Below, in pieces: positions 52,010 through 61,573 of a stretch of 64,000 nucleotides of DNA (position 1 is its first letter; every line of letters starts with the position of its first letter). Location of the stretch: contig NC_049983.1 in NCBI RefSeq assembly GCF_000003815.2, forward strand, positions 20,767,739-20,831,738. Direction: 5' to 3'. The position numbers and the translations under genes were made by a program. The stretch is from Branchiostoma floridae. Its lineage: Eukaryota; Chordata; Leptocardii; Amphioxiformes; Branchiostomatidae. The notes beneath the pieces are model-generated. The model saw only the letters and a list, made by a program, of their open reading frames with translations, ran no database searches and was not told where the DNA came from.

Positions 52010-52700
52010 CCCGGTGTTATCTGGAAGAGTCCATTCTTACACGGAGGGGTTCATTTTTTTTTAAATTCATCATTGGACTGGTGAAGTCTTTCAGTGGATG
52101 TATTTTTGGACAGGTCTATTTTGCAATTTTACAGAATGTGTGCTGGAAGAGTCTATTCTCGCACGGAGGGGGGATTTTTCAAAATTCATATTTTGGACTT
52201 TGGTGACTTCTAGTTTGTCAAAGTCTTTCAGTAGGGTTATTTTTGGACTGGTCTAATTTGCAATTTTACATGGGTGTTCTGGAAGAGTCCATTCTTGCAT
52301 AGAGGGGGCTTTTTTAAAAATCCATTTTTTGGACTTCAGTGATTATGTCAAAGTCCAATTTTAGCGGATGTATTTTTGGACTGCTCTACTTTACATGGAA
52401 GAGTCCATTTTTTGCACACGGAAGGGGAATTTTTTCAAATTCAGTTTTGAACGGGTGATGATTCAAAATTCAATTTTTAGTGGAAGTGTTTTTAGACTGG
52501 TCTATTATACCTTTTCATGCACTGGGACCTTTTTTGCTAAATTCAATTTTGGGTTTGGTTTCTTATTCAAAAGGCCAAGGTTTCAGTGGGAGTAATTCTG
52601 GACTGGTCTATTGTGCAAATTCACATAGGGTGCACTGGAGTCCATTCTTGAACGGGGGAATTTTGTAAGATTCATTTTTGGGTTAAACCGTCATTAGTAA
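52010..52700. repeat. Six degenerate tandem copies of a 120-bp unit
   Basis: CTGGAAGAGTCCATTCTT or variants occur near 52021, 52143, 52279, 52395, 52522 and 52634. Each is followed by a G-rich run, an AATTCA part and TTTTTGGACTGGTCTA. Confidence 0.85.
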
Positions 52701-52806
52701 AAGTGATTTTTCAAATGGGTAATTTTGAAATAGCCTATTGTTGCATGGGGAGGGAGATGGCTGAAATATGCTGTATTTGCTCTCAAGCAAATGTCGGCCT
52801 TTCTAG

Positions 52807-53147
52807 TTAATTAAAAAGTCCCTATTGTCAGACGTACTGTTAGTGTGGCAGTTTAAGCCGTCAGTGTTCTTGGTCATCTGCAGGAGGGCGTCTCTTGATC
52901 CAACCGGTTTGTTTGGGTCGGTTGTGGGCATCTTTTGGCGCCACATCATAGTGGCCCTGGTGTGACGTGACATTTGTATGGTCTTCCACGTCAAAACCAC
53001 CGGATTGTATATTTGCTGACGGTCACCATAGATACAAAGGTGTGGACACCCTGTAACACGTAATTTTCCTTGTTGTCCCCACTTTAAGCTTCTGTTGATG
53101 AGCTGAGGTTTAGAACTTGTCCATCCGAGTGTATATATATATATATA
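52807..53147 (-). other. Unassigned interval with one 126-codon open frame
   Basis: The minus strand is open from 53183 to 52803 but shows no motif I know. It ends in a (TA)8 run at 53132-53147. It may be repeat-derived; I do not call a gene. Confidence 0.25.
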
Positions 53148-54072
53148 CGAGGGTGAGTCAGAAAGTAATGCAAGTGGTTTCATAACAGACTCGTTTTTTA
53201 ATCAACTTAGTTGAAATTTAGCACAAAGGTGGAGATATATGTCCTCATGAGATTGAATGTTTTAAATTTGGTCTTTATAATTTCATGAGCAACTGAGTTG
53301 ATTTCAAGACAAACACACCCTTGGTAGCTTGTCAGACTATCAATTCCTCTAAATCTGACCCATTGAAAATCACTGTAGGAGGTTGAAAATATACATGTAT
53401 GATAACAAATGTCTCTATAGGTTGCGTGCCAATTTTCATCTCTAAACTCGTAATGGTTCTTTATTTACAGCTGCTAGGATGCAGTAAGTTGTGTTATAGA
53501 GCTGTTGGATTTATACACGAATTCGTCAGTTGTTGGTTAAAAGACTACTTTTCCATTAACCAAAAAAAAACGAAACTTTACACAATTATAAAATGTTTAA
53601 AGGCCAAAAAGTGTGCTAAGTTTCATTTTTCTTTGTTTATTGTAAAGAAGGCTACATAAAGTTTTAATCATAACACCACAGATCTCATGACCCTGAAGAC
53701 CACGTATACCTCACTCTACACCAGCAACGAAAAAAGAAAAACTGCTCGGATTTCAGAGTTGAAATTAAGCATGTGGCTTATAGAAAACTGCAGCTTATTT
53801 CATGTGCAGGCTTAGTCTCCTACAATAGCAAAAATTGGTATAGGGAAATCCTTAATTGTACGTTAATTGGACCTAACTTTTCTTCTGACGGGATACCAAG
53901 GGTGTGGTCAACTTGAAAGGGGCTCAGTCACTCATAAAATATTGAGCAACATATTTAGATATCTCAATCTCAAGAGGAGATATGTCTTAACCTTTGTGCC
54001 AAATTTCAACTCATTCGATCAAAAAACGAGTCTGTTATGAAACCACTTGCATTACTTTCTGACTCACCCTCG
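53148..54072. mobile_element. Mariner/Tc1-type MITE, 925 bp
   Basis: Flanked by TA on both sides. The terminal inverted repeats begin CGAGGGTGAGTCAGAAAGTA and are identical for about 52 bp, then similar to about 110 bp. The start resembles mariner termini (CGAGGGTG...AAAGTAATG). No transposase frame inside, so non-autonomous. It ends 175 bp from the SSPN stop codon and may contribute to the SSPN 3' UTR. Confidence 0.8.
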
Positions 54073-54247
54073 TATGTACACACAATTGGACTTGCTTGAG
54101 TCATCAATATTTCTTAATCCAACATGATCTTGTGACTAATTTCGTTACCTCTAACTGGCACCAAATGATGTCTATGCAAGGTAGACACTGTTCCCTGATT
54201 TCTGAAAAGTAAACGCTGCTCTGTATCATTGTCGATAGTACTACTCA

Positions 54248-54592
54248 TTATGCGTAGGTAGCATATGTGTAGCCCAGGCCCGTATAGAACCGTTGGTAGT
54301 TCCTCTTCCACATCATGATCAGGATGAGGAAACACACTAAGGCTCCGAACGCGTTGACACCGCAGCTGATGAAGAGCAGGACCTTCAGCTTCTCGAAGAC
54401 CAGGTTACAGTCGGTCATGTCGATGTACATAAAGACGCGCGCCGAGGAGTCGAACGATTTGGTGCACTGACAGGACGAGTCGAGCGACAGGCATTCTACG
54501 TAGTCCACGATACTGGTGCCGTGCAGTCCGGCAAACGTCGCCGCCACCACACAGGCGATGCAGCAGAAGAACGTCAGCATCCAGAAGAAGAT
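54248..54592 (-). CDS. SSPN: SSPN last exon with TM3, outer loop and TM4
   Basis: 115 codons including the TAA. Holds the most diagnostic sarcospan features: the SCQC and TDC cysteines of the large loop and the MWKRNYQRFYTG end. Confidence 0.95.
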   Translation of the reverse strand: MFFWMLTFFCCIACVVAATFAGLHGTSIVDYVECLSLDSSCQCTKSFDSSARVFMYIDMTDCNLVFEKLKVLLFISCGVNAFGALVCFLILIMMWKRNYQRFYTGLGYTYATYA

Positions 54593-56210
54593 CTGTGGAA
54601 TGAAGAACAACCAGTCAGACACTCTCTGATGCTTTACAGTATTGACATGTTTAAGTTTCATGACTTCTTATCATAAACTGAGCTTACGTCTGTTTTGCAA
54701 ACTTGCAAAGGCACATACCCACTGTGGAGACCATAGCAGTATTAATTCAGCTCGGCGGTTGCTTTATGTGGTTAAGTATCAACAGACAGTTACCAAGCGA
54801 TTCAAAACAAAGTAGATGATGTATATCAAGGACGTTATGTATATCACATTATAACTAACTAACTTGCGACATTTTTCAGTATCATTTTCAACTTGAATCT
54901 GTGTATGTGCCTCCGGAATCTGGGAACTTCTTTTGATGGTTCGGCGAAATGCTTTGGTTAGGATACTTGTGCTGCATGCTTTATTGAAGCGGACTTCTCC
55001 GCATGGCTGATGGGTCAGATTGCTTCAAGCAAATCAGACGCTTCTTAGATCACTTGAACAACAGGTGCCGTCGTCGCCGCAAGACAGTAATCGTCGTCAA
55101 ATATGGCGGGAATCTACTCGGGCTGTCCGAAATAAACGTCAGGAATTCGTGACGAACACGATCCGGGAACAGAAATACTTCTCGTTTGTTTGATACATCG
55201 CTACGGTTATCAATGGGGACAGATCTTCCAAACCGGGGTGTGCCATTCTCTTTGACACCCGGGTGCTAGGATGTACTTGGAATGGGACACGTCAGGAATG
55301 ATACAGTATCGTTCGCCTGGAGATTGTTGTTGGAACGTGGAATAATATCCGTTAGTATACTTACCCTGACTCCAAAATGCCAGGCGCTTTCGAACTTGTT
55401 TCGACTGAAGATGCAGGAGTACATGCCGACAAGCGCTGCTATTACAAGCTGCAAGAGAAAATAGGACAAAATTAGTGCGGGGTCCATTCCAGCATTTGTT
55501 CTCTACACTCATATTATGTCATACACATTTCTGGGCGCCGTGTCCTTTTATATTACTTTTTATATAAAGAAGACAGAACTTCTTTTATTTTATTTTACAA
55601 TCATAATAAAAGCATATTACAGACTCACCGGGATACCAGACCAGTAGGGTACATCACGTGACCTGTCGTCACTGAAGATGCCACTGATGAAGACACACAA
55701 GACGATGATTCCGGCTCCAACTAATAACTGGAATATCGTCAGGAAGAAGTACAACCTGCAACATTCGCACCCCTTCCGCGCTGTGGCGGCGGGGGACTTC
55801 TGCCTGGAGCTTCCCCTGGGTCTGGGGGAGTGTGGCCCTGACTGCAAGTCTTTCGGTGTCATACTTTGCGGTACAGTTGTCCGGAGCTGCATCTTCTGTG
55901 GGGACATCTCCGGTTCTTCATCACCTTTCCCCGGTTTTGGTCCATTTCGTTCCGATCGCTCGTCTGAAAGATTACCGCGAGTTCCGTTGACCGGAGCTGT
56001 CGATCCGTTTTTCTTCGGAGTTTTACCATTGGCTGCTGTCTTTCCGTTTGGCTTTCCGGAATCTTCCCCCGGCTTGTTTTGGTGTTTCACCGAGCCCTTG
56101 GCTGGAGAGGGATCACGTTTGGTCCACAGTTTGTTTTTACTTTGTTCCATTTCCATGGCTGGGTTGTCCATAGCAACAGTGTCTGGATCAGATGGACGTC
56201 TGTCTGTCAC
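54248..56210 (-). CDS. SSPN: Sarcospan, four-transmembrane protein
   Basis: Component of the dystrophin-glycoprotein complex, in the plasma membrane of muscle and other cells. Coding exons 56210-55629, 55448-55365 and 54592-54248 (minus) join in phase 0 into 336 codons. Seen: a basic, Pro/Ser/Lys-rich cytosolic tail (1-147), a CxCC cluster (148-151), TM1 about 153-176, TM2 190-209, TM3 223-245, a cysteine-containing outer loop and TM4 294-316. Sarcospan-specific matches to human as I recall it: RDVPYWSGIP (RDTPFWAGI), SCQC, FMYIDMTDC (FVYRDVTDC) and MWKRNYQRFYTG (MWKHRYQVFYVG). Human is 243 residues; the excess is in the N-terminal tail. The start codon is uncertain: Met14 in this exon, or an ATG ending a separate first exon. 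Confidence 0.9.
55365..55448 (-). CDS. SSPN: SSPN exon with TM2
   Basis: 28 codons, LVIAALVGMYSCIFSRNKFE to HFGVR, between TTGCAG and GTAAGT, phase 0 both sides. Confidence 0.92.
55629..56210 (-). CDS. SSPN: SSPN exon with N-terminal tail and TM1
   Basis: Acceptor CTGCACAG at 56218-56211, donor GTGAGT after 55629. The first codon is GTG, so either translation begins at the ATG 13 codons in (56171) or the frame continues from an upstream exon. Encodes the long cytosolic tail, CECCRLYFFLTIFQLL and RDVPYWSGIP. Confidence 0.88.
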
Positions 56211-56373
56211 CTGTGCAGGACAGATCCAAAAATATGAATAAACGGAAGAGGTTTATGACACGAACAAACTCACACATTTTCATTTACATCCTTGTTGTTC
56301 ACATACAAGTAAGATAGTATACTATTTATACATTTGTTCATATGCTGTCGGTCGTCAACCGGTGTAGCAAGTC

Positions 56374-56766
56374 TGTTATTACGTTGGGCGGCCCAGGGGT
56401 CACGTGGTGAGAGCACGTGATCATGGGCGCGCCCTGACGTCAACTAGGCCACGCCCCGCAGCGCTCGCGTAAGCTCCGCCTCCAATTGATGTAATATAAG
56501 ACGCGGTACGCGCTAGTTAGACTAGAAGCAGACTCAGGGACAAGGTCAACCGCATCTTCCGCCGCCGTAGTTACGTAACCGGTTAGTTAATATCATCCAC
56601 CCGCATCTGTCCAGGTATCTTATCTTGTATTATTTGTATTAAGCCAGTCTTTATCATTACCTCCGTTCTCTTGCTTAAACTGTATACCATCGGTCGTAGT
56701 AATAAAGATCACATCAAACTGTACACTGAACCCTGGTCCTTGGCTATTTGTGAGAGTGTTATAGCA
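56374..56766 (+). mobile_element. Probable solo LTR of a retrotransposon
   Basis: Starts TGTTAT and ends ATAGCA (near-inverse TG...CA). Inside, in order: CpG-rich segment with two CACGTG boxes and TGACGTCA, a TATAAG at 56495, and AATAAA at 56701, a U3-R-U5 layout. No primer-binding site or internal region follows and I find no clear target duplication. It could instead be a genuine CpG-rich promoter firing on the + strand. It lies in the proposed first SSPN intron. Confidence 0.45.
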
Positions 56767-57255
56767 TAGACGCGTCATACTGACGTATAGATAAATGCCC
56801 AAGTCCTACCACTAAGACCAAATGTTACACCAGGAAAGCAAGAAATTGATAGACTCATTTAACCTTGTCAAAACCTTGTCATCCACCTTCCGCGACGGGC
56901 ATCAACGTCGGTGATAGAATACATCTACACAGGTTTATACAGCAAACACACACATACGCACGCTCCTTACAGTAGAGAACATTCTCCCCTGGCCCCCGAC
57001 CCCGATGTCTATTGTCCCTGACCTACATCTGACTTGATTCTACACAGAGGTCGCGTTGCGCTTTCAGCTAAATTTTCGGCGGTCAATTGAATTTTGTGCG
57101 GACACAAAAGCGGCACATTCATGTGCAGATTCCAGAGGAGAAGGCGAATTTTGGGAGTCAGCGGACTGTGTTATCAGCCGGGAGGATCCGGACAGCCCGC
57201 ATCCCGACTAAACCATCGCCCACCCGGTAATTAATCATGCAGCCATTTTGCTTAC

Positions 57256-57340
57256 CATTCGCTTTCCCGCACTTTTTTGTTACGTTCATGAAAGCTCTTT
57301 GGTTTGACACAGATACTTCGTTTCTAAACTCTAAGTTTAG
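57256..57340 (-). CDS. SSPN: Proposed SSPN first exon, start codon at its 3' end
   Basis: Reading the minus strand, an ATG at 57258-57256 is immediately followed by the donor GTAAGC. Joined to 56210 it gives Met-Val-Thr-Asp in frame with SSPN. A TATA box lies about 105 nt upstream. An earlier ATG (out of frame) in the leader weakens the model. The rest of this interval would be 5' UTR. Confidence 0.38.
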
Positions 57341-57363
57341 GTGTCAACACTGATGTCAATTTG

Positions 57364-57371
57364 TATTTATA
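57364..57371 (-). promoter_or_regulatory. TATA box, proposed SSPN promoter
   Basis: The minus strand reads TATAAATA, placing transcription start near 57,338, just ahead of the proposed first exon. Confidence 0.35.
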
Positions 57372-60300
57372 GAATTCGGAGGTTCGACCTTTTAGTTGTA
57401 GAGCCACAAGAAAATGTTGACAGATGAGTTCCGGTAGAGATCAGGGTTTTCGTCGTCTCCCAATGACATGTTTCAACCTATTTGTTGTCCTATTCAATCG
57501 GAGAAGAAAACGGGTTCCTTGTATACATGTACTCTATATAAAGTAACAAACCATTTATCAAAATACATAGCCTCATAAATCATGCCAAGATCGTGGTGTA
57601 TTTTCTTGTCGGGGCGGGGTAAAATTGACGGATGGGTTGGAAAAAAATATATCTCTGTCAGGGATTCATTCTGTCTTCATCTGATCAGCACAGTCTGGTC
57701 AGTGTATTGGTATAGACCGTCCTGGCATAAGCTGTATACTTACTATTACTATTAGTAACTGAAGGCATCCATACTGCTGAACACCAAGAAGGTTAAAATA
57801 GGTATAACACAGATAGATATATGTACACTGATGATCTATTTGCACCACAAGGTATACTAATTGTATAAACATCTGATGAAAGGACTTGAGTGGTTGGAAC
57901 GGTCGTTGGTTTCGTAAATTTGACATTCGAAGTATTCAATATAAATAAGGGTGCAACAGGGTGGTCGCTTGGAAAGTTCTCAACTGTCACTGTGTTTGTT
58001 CGACCGGGGTCAAGCATTCGCGCTGCAGGACTGTCATTATCGTGCGATTATTGTCACCAGTCACATGTAAAATTGCCAAATTACCCTCCATTTCAAACCA
58101 CAATACTGACAACAAACTCTTTTGTCTTCTCCCACTTCGGTCCATAAACCTAAACGAGTGGCCATTATCCCGCGTATTTGCCGGAACTGGCTGTGATTTC
58201 CATCTGAAATCGTGGTTGATGGTCTGTGAAACTGCTCTATTGGATCGATACAGGAACTGTCCATGGCGACACGACAAACAGTTATTGCTGCCTTTTCTTG
58301 TCCAGCACCGCCTCTCTACATATGAACTCACGGACAAATATTGTCTCTGATGACACATTTATGTTGGCTCTGAAAACAACAATATGACAATTCACACCCC
58401 CATGTGGCACATCTGTTTGGGACGACCCCACATGGTGGTCGTCAGTCTGACGTTCGGTCTCCCAAAAATATATACAGCTGCGTAAATCCTCTGTCTACAG
58501 GCTGGTACCAATAAATGTAATCAGCGACTGAGTTTACTCCATATCTGGTCATCGTTGATGTTCCATGGCCAGACATCCAGCCCACTATTACCCTCTTAGA
58601 ATAGTGACAACGTTGGTAGACAAATACCTCCGACAAATACATGCAAATGGACCTGTCCTCGTTCTACGCCAACTCCCAAATAACGTTACGTGATCCTCCG
58701 TACGTTACATGTGGATAACTAAATAACCGCTATGTTTTAAGCTTGAACGTGATTGCGACTCATAGATTTACACCAAAATTAAAATTGTCCTTTTCACGTC
58801 GTTATATACGTAAAAAGTTTGTACACACGATGTCTTACAAGTATGCACCCGTCCCCTTTAGGCCCGTTGTGTATACATGGGTTCGCAGAAGGCAAAAATC
58901 CTGTCCAGACTAGGGCAGCAAAGCACAAGTAAAGTACCCCTGCTCTATTTTCTCCCGTACTCACACAACTGGAGTCCCTGTAGGTCCAAGATGTGCCCTG
59001 GGAGTTCCAACCTCTCAGGATCCTCAGTAGGAGGAGGCCCAAATTTTAATCCCCAGAGAAGTGACGCCGGCAGCTGGCCCCGGGCCTTTCCAACTGGGCC
59101 AGATCACGGGCCCCTGCCAAATAAAGTCTCGTAAACCCTCTCCTCCACTGATGTCCAGAAACCGGAGTACTGATAAACCCGGCAGAGATAGCCAGCTAGC
59201 TTAGGGACGGATCGGTATACATACAGGGGAATGCATGAAGAGTGCGTGTGCACTGGGGGGCAGCCATGACATTTCTTATCGTTTTTTTTTTTAAACCCAG
59301 TCCTCATCAAGTTACATCAGAGCACATCAAGCTACAACAAGTAAGAGTCCGCCGATGGGATCGACATTCCGAAATAGTTATCTGAATTCAAGTGAATTGG
59401 GTCAGGATATGCTGACTGACCATTATCTTGGTCCATTATCTTGGTCACCGACAGGAATTGTAGTAGTGACAACGTTTGTTGTGTTTACACTTTCTCTGAG
59501 ACAACACAAGGCTTCTTCAGTCCGAGAAGCCGTTATCAGTAGCGACAAACTTTCTTGTTTCCTACCTGCATTCCTAGATTCCTATCGCCCAACAAGTATA
59601 TACACCAACCTTCTCATGAAGATCAAGACAAGCCCTACAAGTAAAGAAGTCCTCTGACCAAAGAGTGCCTTGCTCTGACCAATATAACCTCCTTCAAGTC
59701 CTTGTTCTGAGTCTGACCAAGTGACCAGGCAGTGACCAAGGATTGCGCGCAAAGGACTGAGGGAGGTAACCTTAGTACCATCTGACGATCAGTGTAGTCT
59801 CACCACCGTAACTTGTAAGTATGTCACACAAACAACTTGCGCAGCTAGCGGTAAGCAAAATACTTTGACCACACGTACCGACATGGCCCGAGGATATCTC
59901 GAATGTCGTCTTCTTGACCACGTCTCCAGGAGGGCAGGGAACAGGAAATGCCCGGAATGTGAACTCCGAACCCCGGGAAGACACGTCCCAGCTGACCGAC
60001 TCGGCTGGGTGCTCAATCCGTGTGAATAAAGGTGTAAACAACTTCCTCTCGGACTAATGAGGGGCCTTTGTAGGCGGGAATTATCACAGAACAACGAACT
60101 AGTAGATTAGGGAGTTATTAGCACTATATGGACCATCTATAGACTGGGGTGTGAAGGATCAAGCAGCGGGAAACAGGACTACGGCCAGGACAACTGTCCC
60201 CGATGGCCAAGTCAACGGAGCGGCGTTTTGTATCAAAATTTCACTACAATTTCCCGTTTGAAAGAGGAAACAACACGTTTGAAAAAAGGAAATAATACAC

Positions 60301-61116
60301 GCTTTAAACAGGAAATACCATACTGTATGTTATTGCCTTTTCTTCTTAGTTTGAAACTAATGAAAGTGGGCATAACGTGTTACTTCCTCTTTCTACTATA
60401 CAATCTAAACTCAATGTTGAATATTACATTCCAACTTGTTCTTTTTTTTCAGTCTAAAATGATACACAGATGTATTCGATCGCTTCGTGCTGCCCCTACC
60501 AACTTTACGAGGCTATGCCTTCAGGCATGTACGTGATGCATGTACTAATATTTAAAGTAAGGTCAAAGTGGGCGAGACCATAACTCCCTTACGTAAACAC
60601 AGACCCACAGTTCACCGGGCAACGTGGCCAGACTTGGCAATGTGTGCGCCAATCCGAAACATTGGACGAAACATCGGTCATAACGAGATTTAACAAAGGC
60701 AACGTACTACTAGTACAATGGGTGTTTTGGTGATATTTTTTTCAAGGGTAACTTGTAACATCAATTTACAGACACGTACACGCTGTACCGTTATACACAA
60801 CGCTCATAAAGTTGATAAAGAAACACCCTAAACAGCGAGGGAGCAGACAATTCTCCGTATTTAGCCTCTAATCCGTCACGCGATGATTGTAAGACCAACA
60901 GAACCAATGGATTAAATACTAGTATGACCGTGACCATTGATATCAGGAAGCCTTGTAGAGCAGCGCTGCGGCAGTGTCTGGATTCCAGGTTAACTCAAAA
61001 TGAGAACCAGCGAGGCAGTGTTTGCTGTGCACCATGGTGTTGTTTAGATAAAGGTGCACTCCCATAGTTAGTTGAGATCTAAACGAACACACTATGTTGT
61101 TGTGCGTAGGCCTTAC
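57372..61116. other. Upstream intergenic region, no gene recognised
   Basis: More CpG-containing than the ITPR introns and with several chance open frames on both strands (for example near 57,990-58,350), none with a recognisable domain or splice structure. Confidence 0.5.
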
Positions 61117-61356
61117 CGGTCGCTTTGTAATCTCCAAGGCCGAGATTATGCTCAGAGCGAATGTTATGCACCCGTTCATTTCCATCTCGGTGAAAAAATC
61201 TATATCATACGAATGGAAGCAGACATTACATAGGCTGTCACTATCTTGCCATGTCCGCCCCGATACCATGCTTCCGAAAACCAAGGCCAGCGAGTGGACA
61301 CATAAGGCCAGGTGCACTTGACACCAATTTCCTCGGAGTGAACAAGGTGCTGACAA
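61117..61356 (-). CDS. Weak exon candidate, possible membrane protein
   Basis: Open minus-strand frame ending at a good donor (CCG then GTAAGG). It has two hydrophobic stretches (VHLALCVHSLALVFGSMV and CITFALSIISALEI) separated by a cysteine-containing loop, with G/C-ending codons in the first half. I do not recognise it; the upstream boundary is undefined and no partner exon was found. Confidence 0.22.
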
Positions 61357-61515
61357 GATTCTCACCGTGGACAGTGGAGCGGAGGTAGCTCAACAAGACA
61401 ACTAGTATATGCCCCTTACATCTGTCATTCTGTGGCCTTACATAAATCTTCTTTCACTTTACAAATCTTCTTCCATTGTATTATATTTCTACATTTTTTT
61501 GTATACGTTATCTCA

Positions 61516-61573
61516 AAGCAGATCCTACGGTATCATAATATAGTAGCATAAGCTGTCACCGTAGGATCTGCTT
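61516..61573. repeat. 16-bp perfect inverted repeat hairpin
   Basis: AAGCAGATCCTACGGT and its exact complement, 26-nt loop. May be the ends of a tiny MITE or a structured RNA. Confidence 0.75.

Larger units (their letters stand above)
51119..52806 (+). mobile_element. Helitron-like non-autonomous element, candidate
   Basis: The right end has a 7-bp hairpin (ATTTGCT, loop CTCA, AGCAAAT; 52775-52792), ten bases, then CTAG (52803-52806) followed by T, the classic Helitron 3' pattern. The left side has a larger hairpin (51119-51154) followed by a TTTC microsatellite, as in DINE/HINE-type elements. A subterminal 18-bp motif recurs at both ends (51146 and 52762, 15 of 18 identical). The exact 5' end is unresolved and no Rep/helicase is encoded. 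Confidence 0.5.

Noticed and set aside
56210-56210. GTG as the SSPN start codon
   Set aside because: An acceptor sits exactly before it, so it is an internal codon (Val); an ATG start upstream or at 56171 is more credible for a nuclear gene.
57987-58358. 123-codon minus frame overlapped by a 129-codon plus frame
   Set aside because: Both strands are open at once in a CpG-containing stretch, with no motif in either; treated as chance.
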